A stretch of DNA of 64,000 nt from Pseudomonas sp. ICMP22404 (GCF_006227205.1 NZ_VCNG01000001.1:741564-805563), one strand, 5' to 3'; positions 42,886 to 53,858 are shown, numbered from the stretch's first letter. Notes: generated from the letters alone by a model not told the origin. A program made the numbers and translations.

Positions 42886-42976
42886 GCCTCATCGCGGGCA
42901 AGCCTTGCTCCCACAGAACTCATCGGGCATGAAGGACTTCCCTGTGGGAGCAAGGCTTGCCCGCGATGAGGCCGGC
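42886..42976. repeat. REPIN type 2, right of RAYT
   Basis: Inverted TCATCGCGGGCAAGCCTTGC pair with spacer AACTCATCGGGCATGAAGG..., in the same layout as the left-hand REPIN, immediately downstream of the RAYT stop codon. Confidence 0.85.
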
Positions 42977-42991
42977 TCAATCACTGGATAT

Positions 42992-44068
42992 CTATGACCC
43001 TGCCAACGCCTTCAACGCCGCCTTGCGCTCATCCATTGGCAGCTTGCCCAGTTTTTCCACCGCGGCATAAAACGCGACCCAGTCACCCGATTCCTGTCGG
43101 AACAAGGCCGCAAACGCCGGCACCCATTGGTCATACAGGCCAAACGGCAGTAATCGCGCATTGTTCAGCGGCGCATAGACCCAGGCATCGTAACGTTTGT
43201 CGCCGGCCCACTGGCTGTCACGTAGCTGCGCATATTCGGCGCGTAGGCGTTCGAACGCCTGAAGCTTTTGCTGACGCATCTGTTCGGGTGGCAGGGGCTG
43301 GGTATAGAGCTTTTCCAGTCGTTGACGGGTGTCGAGGATCAGCTGGATGAACTGATCGCGCTGACGTGCCTGCTGGCCGTTGTCCGGCGCCAGCCCGCGA
43401 CTGGCGCGCCACTGCCGGGTGCCTTCCTGTTCGACGAAGGTGGCGAAGGACTCGTTGAACTCAGTTTCGTCCTGTACGTAGAACCGCTGGTGCGCCAGTT
43501 CATGAAAAATCAGTGTGGCCAGGCGTTCGTCGCCCCAGTGCATCATCGAGCTCAGGATCGGGTCGTTGAACCAGCCCAGCGTCGAATAAGCCTCTACCCC
43601 GCCAATCGACACATCCATGCCACGCAAACGTTGCAAGGCGGCTTCGCCACGGGCGGCACTCTGGCTGTAGAAGCCGCGATACGCCACGCAACCGGCGATG
43701 GGAAAGCAGTGGTTTTGCGGGGCCAGGGAAAATTCCGGCGTGGCGAAGACATTCCAGACTACGTAAGGCCGACCAATGTCCGCATACAGGCGGTAACTTT
43801 TGTTATCCGGCAGATGCAGGTGAGCGCTGGCGAAGGTTCGTGCCTCACGCGCCTGCACCAGATGCTCCCGCAACCGGGCGTCGCGAGTGGGGTCGGCAAT
43901 CACCTGGTCGACGGGCTCCCGGGCCTGCAACAGCCGCAGCTGTCCGCTGATGAGCTGGCCGTAGTAACCGACGTTGGAACAACCGTTGAGTAACAAAAGC
44001 AGGAGGCCCGGAAACAAAAGCCTGAAAACACGGTCGAGTAACCGATGGCTGGAACGCGGCCTGATCAA
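42992..44068 (-). CDS. predicted lipoprotein aminopeptidase (COG4324)
   Basis: Protein of 358 aa. An N-terminal signal with lipobox LLNGC (about residue 29) implies an outer-membrane lipoprotein. The zinc-protease signature is LIFHELAHQRFYVQDETEFNES, where the HExxH pair and the later Glu (NESFATFVEQEG) resemble gluzincins. This matches the family of putative aminopeptidases annotated in pseudomonads (DUF2265 type). Substrate unknown. It is divergent from two small lipoprotein genes. Confidence 0.85.
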   Translation of the reverse strand: MIRPRSSHRLLDRVFRLLFPGLLLLLLNGCSNVGYYGQLISGQLRLLQAREPVDQVIADPTRDARLREHLVQAREARTFASAHLHLPDNKSYRLYADIGRPYVVWNVFATPEFSLAPQNHCFPIAGCVAYRGFYSQSAARGEAALQRLRGMDVSIGGVEAYSTLGWFNDPILSSMMHWGDERLATLIFHELAHQRFYVQDETEFNESFATFVEQEGTRQWRASRGLAPDNGQQARQRDQFIQLILDTRQRLEKLYTQPLPPEQMRQQKLQAFERLRAEYAQLRDSQWAGDKRYDAWVYAPLNNARLLPFGLYDQWVPAFAALFRQESGDWVAFYAAVEKLGKLPMDERKAALKALAGS

Positions 44069-44128
44069 TTGGAATCACCTTGGGAAAAGTCTGCGCACAA
44101 GACTATCCCGCCTGCCCGGAGCTTCGCT

Positions 44129-44542
44129 ATGCGCATGTTGATGCTGACGAGTGGCCTGTTGCTGCTGACCGGTTGTGCCAGCTTGCCTGACCCTGATCCT
44201 TCGCAAGCGTGGATCGATCTTGGCAATCATCAGGACACGGCGCTGCAAGCGCTGGAAGTCGATGACAAGACGTCCGTGGACAAACGTTATTTCGAAGTGC
44301 AGCCCGGCGCCCATGAGTTGACCGTGCGTTATCAATTTGCCGTCGAGCCCGGGAATATTGGCCCGGATGCCGAGCCGCTGTGGCGGGATTGTCGGTTGAG
44401 TGTGAAATTCAAGGACTTCAACGCAGGCCAGCGCTACCAGTTGCAGGCCGGCAGCATCGGTTTCCGACCATGGGCCAAGCTCTATGACCAGCAGCGCAAA
44501 GTGGTGGGCCAAGGTACGCCGGCGGGCTGCCAGCAGAGTTGA
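44129..44542 (+). CDS. small lipoprotein 1
   Basis: Protein of 137 aa from the ATG at 44129 (GGAG eight bases upstream). Signal peptide with lipobox LLTGC, then a domain with FEVQPGAHELTVRYQFAV and QRYQLQAGSIGFRPWAKLYD. It is paralogous to the next gene (shared 'PGxHELxVR', 'GQRYxLxA', 'AxLYxxxRKxV' patterns), so the two arose by tandem duplication. Probably an outer-membrane lipoprotein; function unknown. Confidence 0.8.
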   Translation: MRMLMLTSGLLLLTGCASLPDPDPSQAWIDLGNHQDTALQALEVDDKTSVDKRYFEVQPGAHELTVRYQFAVEPGNIGPDAEPLWRDCRLSVKFKDFNAGQRYQLQAGSIGFRPWAKLYDQQRKVVGQGTPAGCQQS

Positions 44543-44581
44543 TCGGCGCTATGCTCAACACCCGACTTCAGGGAATCCACC

Positions 44582-45007
44582 ATGCGCCCTCATATCCTGT
44601 TACTGGCTCTTGTCTCGTTGAGCGGTTGTGCATCAAGTCCGCAGCCCCCGGTCGATCCGAACATGGCCTGGGTCGATTTTGCGACCCCCATGCCGGGCGG
44701 AAAACTGCTCATGGCCGAGGGCCTGGATGGGCAACGCTTGCAAGATGGGCGGTTCTTCCAGGTTTCGCCGGGCAGCCATGAGCTGAAAGTGCGCTTCGAC
44801 TTCGAGGTCATGAGTGGGGGTGGGTTGGGCATGCAGGCCGAACCGCAGGAGCGGTTGTGCTACATGATCGTGCGCTACGATCATTTCGAGGCTGGCCAGC
44901 GTTATCGGCTGGAAGCTCGCAACCTGGCGTTTACCCCAAGTGCCCGGCTCTATAATGCCAAGCGTAAGATTGTCGCCGAGGAGCGGCAGGTCAACTGCGT
45001 CCCTTAA
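44582..45007 (+). CDS. small lipoprotein 2
   Basis: Protein of 141 aa, tandem paralogue of lipoprotein 1, with lipobox LSGC, FQVSPGSHELKVRFDFEV and QRYRLEARNLAFTPSARLYN. Two cysteines near residues 96 and 139 (RLCYMIV, VNCVP) mirror those of the first copy and may form a disulfide. Begins 40 bp after lipoprotein 1, so the pair is likely one operon. The 3' end overlaps the convergent DUF1161 gene by 4 bp. Confidence 0.8.
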   Translation: MRPHILLLALVSLSGCASSPQPPVDPNMAWVDFATPMPGGKLLMAEGLDGQRLQDGRFFQVSPGSHELKVRFDFEVMSGGGLGMQAEPQERLCYMIVRYDHFEAGQRYRLEARNLAFTPSARLYNAKRKIVAEERQVNCVP

Positions 45008-45237
45008 TTGTCGTTCTTCTGGTAGATGATTTTCTTCGTACCGCCTTCGCAGGTGCCGACCACCATGTTTTGATCGTGGACTTCTTCGTTCGTGGCGATT
45101 TCCAAGGTGTAGGACGACACTTTGTTCGCCTGGATCTTCGCCTCGATTTCCGCTTTCAGTTCTTCACAGGATTTTGGCGCCGCCAGGGCTGACGTGGTCA
45201 AGGCGCAACCGATGATGACCAGGGCAAACCGTTTCAT
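45004..45237 (-). CDS. DUF1161 periplasmic protein (copy 1)
   Basis: Protein of 77 aa from the ATG at 45237. Signal peptide (MKRFALVIIGCALTTSALA) is followed by the DUF1161 core CEELKAEIEAKIQANKVSSYTLEI and VVGTCEGGTKKIIY. The two mature cysteines should form a disulfide. Small periplasmic proteins of this family are uncharacterised. A second copy lies at 47085-47306. Confidence 0.88.
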   Translation of the reverse strand: MKRFALVIIGCALTTSALAAPKSCEELKAEIEAKIQANKVSSYTLEIATNEEVHDQNMVVGTCEGGTKKIIYQKNDN

Positions 45238-45327
45238 GCTCGAACTCCTCGCTGCAGCACGTACCGCTTGTACGTTGAAACTGCCTACTGCATTCGACCA
45301 CACATTGCTCAACGGGTAACAGGGGAA

Positions 45328-45353
45328 GATCGCAGCCTTCAGCGGCTGCGATC
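45328..45353. terminator. hairpin after osmC
   Basis: GATCGCAGCC / GGCTGCGATC, a 10-bp perfect stem with a 6-base loop, 14 bases beyond the osmC stop. It has no U-tract; I infer an RNA-end or REP-derived hairpin rather than a strong terminator. Confidence 0.5.
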
Positions 45354-45366
45354 CTTATGCAGGGCG

Positions 45367-45798
45367 TCAGTTCACCAACGTGGCATCCAGGGTGATCTTG
45401 GCGTTCAACACCTTGGAAACCGGGCAACCTTCCTTGGCCTTGTTGCTCAGTTCTTCAAACTGCTGCTGGCTGGCGCCGGGGATCTTCGCCTTGAGAATCA
45501 GCTTCACCGCCGTGATGGCAAAGCCGCCGTCGACCTGGTCGAGGGTCACTTCGGCATTGGTATCGATACTGTCGGCCTTGAGCCCGGCATCCCCCAGAAT
45601 CATCGAGAACGCCATGGAGAAGCAGCCGGCATGGGCCGCGCCGATCAGCTCTTCGGGGTTGGTGCCGCGGCCGCCTTCGAAACGGGCCTTGAAACCATAG
45701 GGTGCTTCACGCAGTACGCCGGTTTCCGTGGAGATGGAGCCGATGCCGGTTTTCAGGTCACCTTCCCAGTGAGCCGATGCTTTCTTAATGATAGCCAT
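45367..45798 (-). CDS. osmC: OsmC-family organic hydroperoxide reductase
   Basis: Protein of 143 aa. Peroxidatic cysteine in HAGCFSMAFS and resolving cysteine in GCPVSKVLN, with ELIGAAHAG and the preceding N-terminal HWEGDLKTG strand. The family reduces organic hydroperoxides and is usually induced by osmotic or stationary-phase stress. It lies between two DUF1161 genes. The start has a GGAGG nine bases upstream. Confidence 0.93.
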   Translation of the reverse strand: MAIIKKASAHWEGDLKTGIGSISTETGVLREAPYGFKARFEGGRGTNPEELIGAAHAGCFSMAFSMILGDAGLKADSIDTNAEVTLDQVDGGFAITAVKLILKAKIPGASQQQFEELSNKAKEGCPVSKVLNAKITLDATLVN

Positions 45799-46029
45799 GT
45801 CTGCCTCCTCAAGATCCGGCGCGCGGGTTGCGCCGGGTGTTTTTTGACTGCCAGGCTTGTGAGGATAGACCGTCCGATAAAGTTCACTTCATCGATTAGT
45901 CGACTAATTTAGTAGGAAAATTCGTTGCAGCTATTGAAACTCGGGTATATGCCCACATTGCAGGGAACACACCTACAGAAAACGGTAGGCTTTTGCTCGT
46001 AGGAAAAGCCCCGTTGGAGACGCCGGCCC

Positions 46030-47031
46030 ATGAAACAGCTGTCCGAAGTGAAATTCTCAACCCTCGACCTCGTGCCTGTCCGCGAGGATGGCAATGCCGC
46101 CCGTTCCTTGCGTAACTCGCTGGATCTGGCGCAGCACGTGGAAAAATTCGGCTACACCCGTTTCTGGGTGGCCGAACACCACAATATGGATGGCATCGCC
46201 AGCTCCGCGACGGCGGTGTTGCTGAGTTATCTGGCCGGTGGTACTTCGACCATTCGTGTCGGTTCCGGCGGGGTGATGTTGCCCAACCATGCACCGTTGA
46301 TCATCGCCGAACAGTTCGGCACCCTGGAAAGCCTCTACCCTGGTCGGATCGATCTGGGACTGGGTCGTGCGCCCGGCTCCGATCAGATGACTGCCCGGGC
46401 CTTGCGTCGTGAGCGCTCCGGTAGTGCGGATGATTTCCCAGAGGATGTGGCCGAGCTGATGCGCTATCTCGGCCCGCGCACGCCCGATCAACGCATCATC
46501 GCCATGCCTGGCACCGGGACCAACGTGCCGGTGTGGTTGCTGGGCTCCAGCCTGTTCAGTGCGCAGTTGGCCGGTGAGCGCGGTTTGCCCTACGCCTTTG
46601 CCTCCCACTTCGCGCCGCGCTACATGCATGAGGCGATTCGCATCTACCGTAATCACTTCCAGCCGTCGGCGGTGCTCGACAAACCCTACGTGATGCTCGG
46701 CGTGCCTTTGGTGGCGGCGGATACCGATGAGCAGGCTGATTATCTGGCGACTTCGGTGTATCAGCGGATCCTCGCGCTGATGCGCGGCCAGAGCCTGGTG
46801 CAGCGTCCGCCCGTCGAAACCATGAACGGTCTCTGGTTGCCCCATGAGAAAGAAGCGGTGGGCGATTTCCTTGGCCTGGCGATGGTTGGTGGTCCGCAGA
46901 AGATCCGTGCCCGCCTCGAGGTGCTGATCGAGCAGACTCAGGCCGATGAGCTGATTTTCACCAGCGACCTGTATGAGCATGCCGACCGCTTGCGTTCATA
47001 TGAATTGTTGGCGCAGGTCATGAAGGGCTGA
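46030..47031 (+). CDS. LLM-class flavin-dependent oxidoreductase
   Basis: Protein of 333 aa with the bacterial-luciferase fold: [84 protein letters not shown]. This matches the YhbW-like subgroup. FMN-dependent; the substrate is not known. It diverges from the region of osmC and is followed by a strong palindromic terminator. Confidence 0.92.
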   Translation: MKQLSEVKFSTLDLVPVREDGNAARSLRNSLDLAQHVEKFGYTRFWVAEHHNMDGIASSATAVLLSYLAGGTSTIRVGSGGVMLPNHAPLIIAEQFGTLESLYPGRIDLGLGRAPGSDQMTARALRRERSGSADDFPEDVAELMRYLGPRTPDQRIIAMPGTGTNVPVWLLGSSLFSAQLAGERGLPYAFASHFAPRYMHEAIRIYRNHFQPSAVLDKPYVMLGVPLVAADTDEQADYLATSVYQRILALMRGQSLVQRPPVETMNGLWLPHEKEAVGDFLGLAMVGGPQKIRARLEVLIEQTQADELIFTSDLYEHADRLRSYELLAQVMKG

Positions 47032-47045
47032 ATCGTGCCCATGAA

Positions 47046-47069
47046 AAAGCCGACGCATGCGTCGGCTTT
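47046..47069. terminator. bidirectional palindromic terminator
   Basis: AAAGCCGACGC AT GCGTCGGCTTT, an 11-bp perfect stem between the convergent ends of the luciferase-like gene (47031) and the DUF1161 gene (47085). A-run and T-run on either side serve both directions. Confidence 0.85.
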
Positions 47070-47084
47070 GACATTCGAGCAGCA

Positions 47085-47306
47085 TCAGCGCTTGTAGACG
47101 ATTTCCTTCGCACCACCCTCACAAGTACCGACGACTTTCCCGTCACTCGCCGCACCTTTATCGACGATCTCCAGCGAATAACCTGACACCTGCTTGGCGT
47201 CGAGCTTCGCTGCGATTTCGCTTTTCAGCTCCTCGCAGGGCTTACCGGCGGCAAATACCGAACCCGCAAGGCTCAGCAGACCCACAGCAACCATCAACTT
47301 TTTCAT
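47085..47306 (-). CDS. DUF1161 periplasmic protein (copy 2)
   Basis: Protein of 73 aa from the ATG at 47306. Signal peptide MKKLMVAVGLLSLAGSVFA, then CEELKSEIAAKLDAKQVSGY and VVGTCEGGAKEIVYKR. It is clearly paralogous to the 45004 copy (CEELK, SGYSLEI versus SSYTLEI, VVGTCEGG). The pair flanks osmC and the luciferase-like gene. Confidence 0.88.
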   Translation of the reverse strand: MKKLMVAVGLLSLAGSVFAAGKPCEELKSEIAAKLDAKQVSGYSLEIVDKGAASDGKVVGTCEGGAKEIVYKR

Positions 47307-47421
47307 CGCTCGCACTCCTTGGTCGGATCAATAGGCTGGTATTAAACAGGAGGGATGCGCCCGCCGGATAGCGCATCGCCATTCCTATGGCACTCCGCCA
47401 GCCTGCAAGTTCCAAGCCCCC

Positions 47422-47637
47422 TCAGCTATTTGCGATCCGGAACCCGACCTTGAGGGTCACCTGAAAGTGCGCGGCCCGGCCGTTTTCAATATGCCCACGG
47501 GTTTCCGTGACTTCGAACCATTCCAGGTGCTTGAGGCTTTTGCTGGCTTCGGCCAGGGCATTGTTGATGGCATCTTCGATGCTGGTGGGAGACGAGCCGA
47601 CCAGCTCGACCTTTTTGTACGTGTGATGATCAGTCAT
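47422..47637 (-). CDS. dodecin
   Basis: Protein of 71 aa, the usual dodecin size. [24 protein letters not shown] is the family's first strand and helix, followed by [15 protein letters not shown] (Trp and Gln/His positions of the flavin stack) and [11 protein letters not shown]. Dodecins are dodecameric flavin-storage proteins. GGAGAACGCC upstream of the ATG. Confidence 0.95.
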   Translation of the reverse strand: MTDHHTYKKVELVGSSPTSIEDAINNALAEASKSLKHLEWFEVTETRGHIENGRAAHFQVTLKVGFRIANS

Positions 47638-47807
47638 GGCGTTCTCCTTAGGTTATCTCTAGCCGCTTGGCTACCAAGAGCCTAGCAGCGATTTTTCGCC
47701 TTACGTGTGGTGCCGTTCACGCGCTGAAGTTCAGATTTACTGCACTTTCAGAAATGCTGGGAGTCCCAACTTTCACACGCACTCAACCACTGCAGGAGAG
47801 AGCCACC

Positions 47808-48134
47808 ATGGCCAGCAATTCATTACGCAAAGCCTCGTTGCAAAGCATGGAAGCGGAAATCGAGAATCTGCTCAAGTCGTTGGAAAGCCTGAAGGACGAC
47901 GCTTCGGACGAGTCGCGTAAGACCCTCAAATCGCTCAAGGCAAACGCCGAAAATGCGTTGAAGCATTCCCGTCATCTGCTCAGCGATGCGTACGAAGAGG
48001 TCAAGGTGAAAACCCGCGAAACAGGGCTCGCCACACGCGATTACGCTCAAGAGCACCCTTGGACGACCGCCGGTGTCGCGGTCGGGGCTCTTGGTCTGTT
48101 GGCCGCTTATCTGCTGTGCAAGCGCGGTGATTAA
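47808..48134 (+). CDS. DUF883 (ElaB/YqjD-type) membrane protein
   Basis: Protein of 108 aa from the ATG at 47808 (GGAGAG upstream). The N-terminal half is a charged coiled coil with repeated Lys/Glu, and the C-terminus is [24 protein letters not shown], the family's single C-terminal membrane anchor. Related proteins associate with ribosomes at the membrane in stationary phase. Convergent with trpI (4-bp overlap). Confidence 0.92.
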   Translation: MASNSLRKASLQSMEAEIENLLKSLESLKDDASDESRKTLKSLKANAENALKHSRHLLSDAYEEVKVKTRETGLATRDYAQEHPWTTAGVAVGALGLLAAYLLCKRGD

Positions 48135-49024
48135 GCCGGTTGGCTCAGCTCATGCCTGAGCCACTGAGCCAACTGCCGGGCACGGCCGTCCGCGGCGCGC
48201 TTGGGTAGCCACAATGCCAGTCGCGCCGGGGTTTCATCGAAGCCCCATGGCGCGACGAGGCGTCCGGCGCGCACATCCTCGGCCACCAATGGCTCGGGAG
48301 CGATGGCCACGCCCAGCCCAGCTACCGCGGCCTCCAACAAATAATACAAATGCTCGAAACCCTGGCCGAATTTCAGCGCCTGGGGATCGAGGTTGTTCTG
48401 CCGTGCCCAGGTCGGCCAGGCTTGAGGACGCGACGTGGTATGCAGCAACGACTCGCCCAGCAGCGCATCGACCGGGGCGCCGTTCAGGTCGACGAAACCG
48501 GCGTAACGCGGGCTCATGACCGGACCGATCCGCTCGCTGACCAATTCATACACTTGCATGTCTGCCGGCCAGGGAGGCTCGGCAAACACCAGTAAAGCGT
48601 CCAGCCCTGGGCGCCTGGGGTCCAGATCACCTTCGCCAGCGGACAGATGCAAGCGCAAGTCCGGCAGATCGGCATTGAGCCGGCCCAGGCGCGGAATGAA
48701 CCAGCGCGCCAGCAGACTGCCCGAGCAGCCCAGCACAAACGGAGCATCCGCCATGCTTTGGGTGAGTTCGGCGCAGACGCTACGTAGCCGCTCGAAAGCT
48801 TCGGCGCTGGCATCGCGCAGACGCAGGCCCGCATCTGTGAGTTTCAGGCCGCGTCCGTCCTTGATGAACAGGCTGACGCCCAGATGCTCCTCCAGCACCT
48901 TCAACTGTCGACTGACTGCGCCGTGAGTCACGTGCAGCTGTTCGGCCGCCTGGCTTACGCTGTTCAAGCGGGCGGTGGCTTCGAAGGCGCGCAAGGCGTT
49001 AAGCGGAGGCAGATCGTGGCTCAT
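48131..49024 (-). CDS. trpI: TrpI, LysR-type activator of trpBA
   Basis: Protein of 297 aa with the LysR DNA-binding domain at the N-terminus ([38 protein letters not shown]) and a periplasmic-binding-like effector domain. It is divergent from trpB with a 114-bp gap, the classical trpI-trpBA arrangement of pseudomonads, in which indoleglycerol phosphate is the inducer. The effector identity is family knowledge. Confidence 0.95.
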   Translation of the reverse strand: MSHDLPPLNALRAFEATARLNSVSQAAEQLHVTHGAVSRQLKVLEEHLGVSLFIKDGRGLKLTDAGLRLRDASAEAFERLRSVCAELTQSMADAPFVLGCSGSLLARWFIPRLGRLNADLPDLRLHLSAGEGDLDPRRPGLDALLVFAEPPWPADMQVYELVSERIGPVMSPRYAGFVDLNGAPVDALLGESLLHTTSRPQAWPTWARQNNLDPQALKFGQGFEHLYYLLEAAVAGLGVAIAPEPLVAEDVRAGRLVAPWGFDETPARLALWLPKRAADGRARQLAQWLRHELSQPA

Positions 49025-50370
<1,346 letters not shown>

Positions 50371-50371
<1 letters not shown>

Positions 50372-51183
50372 TGAGCCGCCTGCAAACCCGCTTTGCCGAA
50401 CTCAAGCAACAGAACCGCGCCGCCCTGGTGACCTTCGTGACCGCTGGCGACCCGAACTACGACACCTCCCTGGCGATCCTCAAGGGCCTGCCGGCGGCCG
50501 GTGCCGATGTGATCGAATTGGGCATGCCGTTCACCGATCCGATGGCCGACGGCCCGGCGATCCAGTTGGCGAACATCCGCGCGCTGGGTGCCCAACAGAA
50601 CCTGGCGAAAACCCTGCAGATGGTTCGCGAGTTTCGTAAAGACAACAGTGAGACGCCCCTGGTGCTGATGGGTTACTTCAACCCGATCCATCGTTATGGC
50701 GTGCAGCGCTTCATCGGCGAGGCGCTGGATTCCGGCGTTGATGGCTTGATCGTGGTGGACATGCCGCCCGAGCACAACGGCGAACTGTGTGATCCGGCCC
50801 AGGCTGCGGGCCTGGATTTCATCCGCCTGACCACGCCGACCACCGACGATGTGCGGTTGCCGACCGTGCTCAATGGCAGTTCGGGCTTTGTGTACTACGT
50901 GTCGGTGGCGGGCGTGACCGGCGCCGGTGCCGCGACGCTGGAGCATGTGGAAGAAGCCGTGGCGCGTCTGCGTCGCCATACCGATCTACCGATCAGCATC
51001 GGTTTCGGCATTCGCACGCCGGAGCAGGCCGCCGCCATCGCACGGTTGGCCGATGGCGTGGTGGTCGGCTCGGCGTTGATCGACCATATCGCCAGTGCCG
51101 AGACATCGGAGCAGGCCGTCGACGGTGTGCTGAGCTTGTGTGCCGCCTTGGCTGACGGTGTGCGTAAGGCGCGCGTGAGCTGA
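50371..51183 (+). CDS. trpA: tryptophan synthase alpha subunit
   Basis: Protein of 270 aa. Catalytic Glu and Asp in [19 protein letters not shown], with the phosphate-binding GFGIRTPEQ and GSALID. It cleaves indoleglycerol phosphate and channels indole to TrpB. Followed by a strong terminator. Confidence 0.98.
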
Positions 51184-51201
51184 TTTATTGCTGAAAAAAA
51201 A

Positions 51202-51232
51202 GGGTTCAGAACCAAGTTCTGAACCCTTTTTT
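51202..51232. terminator. bidirectional terminator after trpA
   Basis: GGGTTCAGAAC-CAA-GTTCTGAACCC with flanking A8 and T6 runs. It serves trpA and the convergent DUF4105 gene. Confidence 0.9.
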
Positions 51233-51244
51233 ATGCCTGGGACA

Positions 51245-53206
51245 CTAGGGCAATTCCAACCCACCGCTCGCCTTGTGCAGCTTGCGCAAATGCTCACCAA
51301 GCTCCTTGACGTTGGCCTCGCTCGCGGCGATTTCAGCAGCGCGGCTAGGCTCGAGCAGCGCCCGGACTTCCTTGTCCAGATCTCCCGTCAGTGTTTGAAG
51401 CTGTTTCTGGCGCAGGCTGCTTTCCGATTCCAGTCGCTGCCACTCGCTGGGTTGTGGCAACCCGTAGCCGCTGCTGCCCAGCAACTCCGCGGGGCGGCTC
51501 AGGAAACCGCTGTTGGCGAGGATCTGTTGCAGTGTCGCGTTGGCCCTTTCCATGCCGCCGTTCTGCAGCTCACGGGCACCGAGGTAACGTTGTTTGACCT
51601 CATCCTGGGCCAGCAGCAATTGCCGGCGATAACTGGCCTGTTCCAGCAACAGTAAAGCCGCGCTGGTGCGCAGGTCAGCCTGTTCGAACCAGACACGGCG
51701 CTCGGCGGCGTCCAGGGCCAGCCAGTCTTCCACCGATTGTTGTTTGATCGGCAGGTATTTCTTCAGCACATTGAACATCGCCTGATACCGATCGCGAAAG
51801 GAATCGAAGCGGTAGCCCAGGCGCAGGGCCTCCTTGGGGTCATCCAACACGCTGGTATCCGCCAGACCCCGGCCCTTGAGTACTTCCAGTAATCCGTTGG
51901 GCATGATGCTGTCCAGGCCCTTGAGTTGTTCGTTATTGCTGCCGCTGCGCAGCAGCTTCAAGCTCTCCACCGCGCAGTTATTGGACAGGAAGTAATAGCT
52001 GCCGTCGTAGCTCCAATGCATTTCGGCGGCGTGCTCGACCGTCTCTTCGATCTCGGTCCGTGACAGGTTCAGCGGCACGGACGCCAGGCTTCGCAATTCG
52101 GTCTTGGTGTATTCGTCGATCACCTGGGCCAGTGGCAACACGAACAGGCGCGACGGGTACTTGCCCACCAGGCCATCCCAACTGGACAGCTGCACATCAC
52201 CCACGAAGGCGCGGTACGAGAGCACCAGGTGTTGATCCAGATCCAGCCGGCAATCTGGCCCACGTGGGCGACCAGGTGCGCAGATCACCAACCGCAGCAT
52301 GCTGTGGCCCCAGCGGCTGACCCAATTCTGATTGGCTTCGGCCAACAGATAGTCGATGGCGTAAACCCGTTCCGGATCGACCTTGCCCAGGGGTGTCCTG
52401 GCGAAATCGTTGCCGGCGTTGAGGAAGGCGAACGACTTGGCGCAGGTGTCCTTGGCGGGCGGGGCCCAACCAAAGTGTTCTTGGTAATAGCGGTACAGCG
52501 CGGGTCGTCGGCAGGCGTAGCTCGGGTCGAGGAGAAAGTACTCCATGTTGACCGCGACGAATTCCTTGGGGCTGCTGGTCTCGTAGAGGTCCGGGCTGCG
52601 GGCGACCTGGCGGTTGTGTTGCTCCCGTTCACCGCGACGGCCGACGTACTGTGGCCAACCTGCGAGGTCCAGCAGGCGGGGATCGTCACTGAGGGTGAAA
52701 CGGCGGTCGTTCTGGCCGCGGCACTCATCCGGAAGGCCGATCAGCCCGGCGCTACTGTTGCGTCGTGTGCAGCGCTGGATCAACGCGCGCTCGGCATCCG
52801 GCCATAAACGCGCGCGGTCATAGATGTGGGTCAGTTCGTGCAGGACGGTGGCGAGCAATTCCCGCCGCACGGTACCGTGGGGGCGGTGGGTCTTCTGCGT
52901 AGCGGCGCTGCCGTCCGTGAGACTGTCGAGCAGATTGCTGTTGAGGTCGAGCTGTGACACCCGCGAGGCTTGGCCATACGCGTTGGCTGGCATCCGGTCG
53001 GTCCAGCCGACATCGATACGACGGTCCAATTGTTCGATGAAGCGCGGCGGCAAGGCCGCCATGGCTTCATCGAGCAGCGCCTGGCTGGCCTGCTGTTGCG
53101 CGGGGCTCAGGCCTTCATCGTTGAGGTGCAGTCGCAGGCCTGCCTGGGCTGCGCCGCCCATGAGCAGCAGGGCCCCGGCCGCCAGCCAGGCGGCGAGCCG
53201 CCTCAC
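51245..53206 (-). CDS. DUF4105 exported protein
   Basis: Protein of 653 aa with a signal peptide (to about residue 22). The N-terminal half has a zinc-peptidase-like motif TVLHELTHIYDRARLWP. The central and C-terminal parts match DUF4105: RYQEHFGWAPPA, EANQNWVSRWGHSMLRLVICAPG, and YYFLSNNCAVESLKLLRSG, with GHSM and NNC as candidate His/Cys catalytic residues. The tail is coiled coil. It overlaps the first DUF2388 gene by 4 bp and is apparently co-transcribed with the DUF2388 trio. Probably periplasmic or outer-membrane; activity unknown. Confidence 0.85.
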   Translation of the reverse strand: MRRLAAWLAAGALLLMGGAAQAGLRLHLNDEGLSPAQQQASQALLDEAMAALPPRFIEQLDRRIDVGWTDRMPANAYGQASRVSQLDLNSNLLDSLTDGSAATQKTHRPHGTVRRELLATVLHELTHIYDRARLWPDAERALIQRCTRRNSSAGLIGLPDECRGQNDRRFTLSDDPRLLDLAGWPQYVGRRGEREQHNRQVARSPDLYETSSPKEFVAVNMEYFLLDPSYACRRPALYRYYQEHFGWAPPAKDTCAKSFAFLNAGNDFARTPLGKVDPERVYAIDYLLAEANQNWVSRWGHSMLRLVICAPGRPRGPDCRLDLDQHLVLSYRAFVGDVQLSSWDGLVGKYPSRLFVLPLAQVIDEYTKTELRSLASVPLNLSRTEIEETVEHAAEMHWSYDGSYYFLSNNCAVESLKLLRSGSNNEQLKGLDSIMPNGLLEVLKGRGLADTSVLDDPKEALRLGYRFDSFRDRYQAMFNVLKKYLPIKQQSVEDWLALDAAERRVWFEQADLRTSAALLLLEQASYRRQLLLAQDEVKQRYLGARELQNGGMERANATLQQILANSGFLSRPAELLGSSGYGLPQPSEWQRLESESSLRQKQLQTLTGDLDKEVRALLEPSRAAEIAASEANVKELGEHLRKLHKASGGLELP

Positions 53207-53523
53207 AGTGCGAGGATGGCTTCGGCGAGGACCTGGTCACTGGCATCGCGGGCTTCCGGCACGCGGGTACGCAAGGTGTCGAAGGCGGCCTCAAGATGAG
53301 CGCCACGGATTTCACCGTTGCTGGCGACGAAGCTGGCTGCATCGTCATGGGCTTCGCGGACGATCTTCGAATCACGGATGGAAGTGGTGGTATCGGAGGT
53401 GAAATCGATCGTGCGCTGCGAGGCGCGAACGATGATGTTACTGGTGGCTACCAGGGTATGGGCCTGGGCCACATCGGCCAATACCAGCAGGCCTAGGGCG
53501 GCAGCAATCAGCGGGCTACGCAT
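53203..53523 (-). CDS. DUF2388 exported protein (copy 3)
   Basis: Protein of 106 aa. Signal peptide (ending VAQA), then TSDTTTSIRDSKIVREAHDDAASFVASNGEIRGAHLEAAF, the DUF2388 core. Adjacent to two paralogues; the shared motif is DDAA(S/A)FVAS(N/E)G(E/A/Q)(I/L)RGA. Overlaps the DUF4105 gene start. Confidence 0.88.
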   Translation of the reverse strand: MRSPLIAAALGLLVLADVAQAHTLVATSNIIVRASQRTIDFTSDTTTSIRDSKIVREAHDDAASFVASNGEIRGAHLEAAFDTLRTRVPEARDASDQVLAEAILAL

Positions 53524-53549
53524 GGAACGACTCCGGAAAGTAGGGATAA

Positions 53550-53858
53550 CTATTGGACGAGAATTGCCTGTGCCAGTTCAAGGTCGCTGACATGAAGTTT
53601 TGGCTGGGTCTGGCGTAGATAAGCCAAGGCCGACTCCAGTCGTGCGCCTCGTAACTGTCCTTCACTGGCAACGAATGCCGCTGCGTCATCGCGAGCGGCG
53701 ACGATCAGTTTATGGTCGAAGGGCGCGGAGGTCACCATGCTCGTGGCGTAGCCACTGACGACCAACTGCTGGGTGGATACATCGAAGGCTTGAGCCGAAA
53801 CGGACCAGCAGGCAGCGACCAGGAACAAAACGATAGGCAGATCTGAGGTAAAACGCAT
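53550..53858 (-). CDS. DUF2388 exported protein (copy 2)
   Basis: Protein of 102 aa. Signal peptide ending SAQA, then a divergent N-terminal half (FDVSTQQLVVSGYATSMVTS) and the conserved RDDAAAFVASEGQLRGARLESALAYLRQ. The most divergent member of the trio, lacking the Thr/Ser-Asp-rich TSDATS segment. Confidence 0.86.
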   Translation of the reverse strand: MRFTSDLPIVLFLVAACWSVSAQAFDVSTQQLVVSGYATSMVTSAPFDHKLIVAARDDAAAFVASEGQLRGARLESALAYLRQTQPKLHVSDLELAQAILVQ

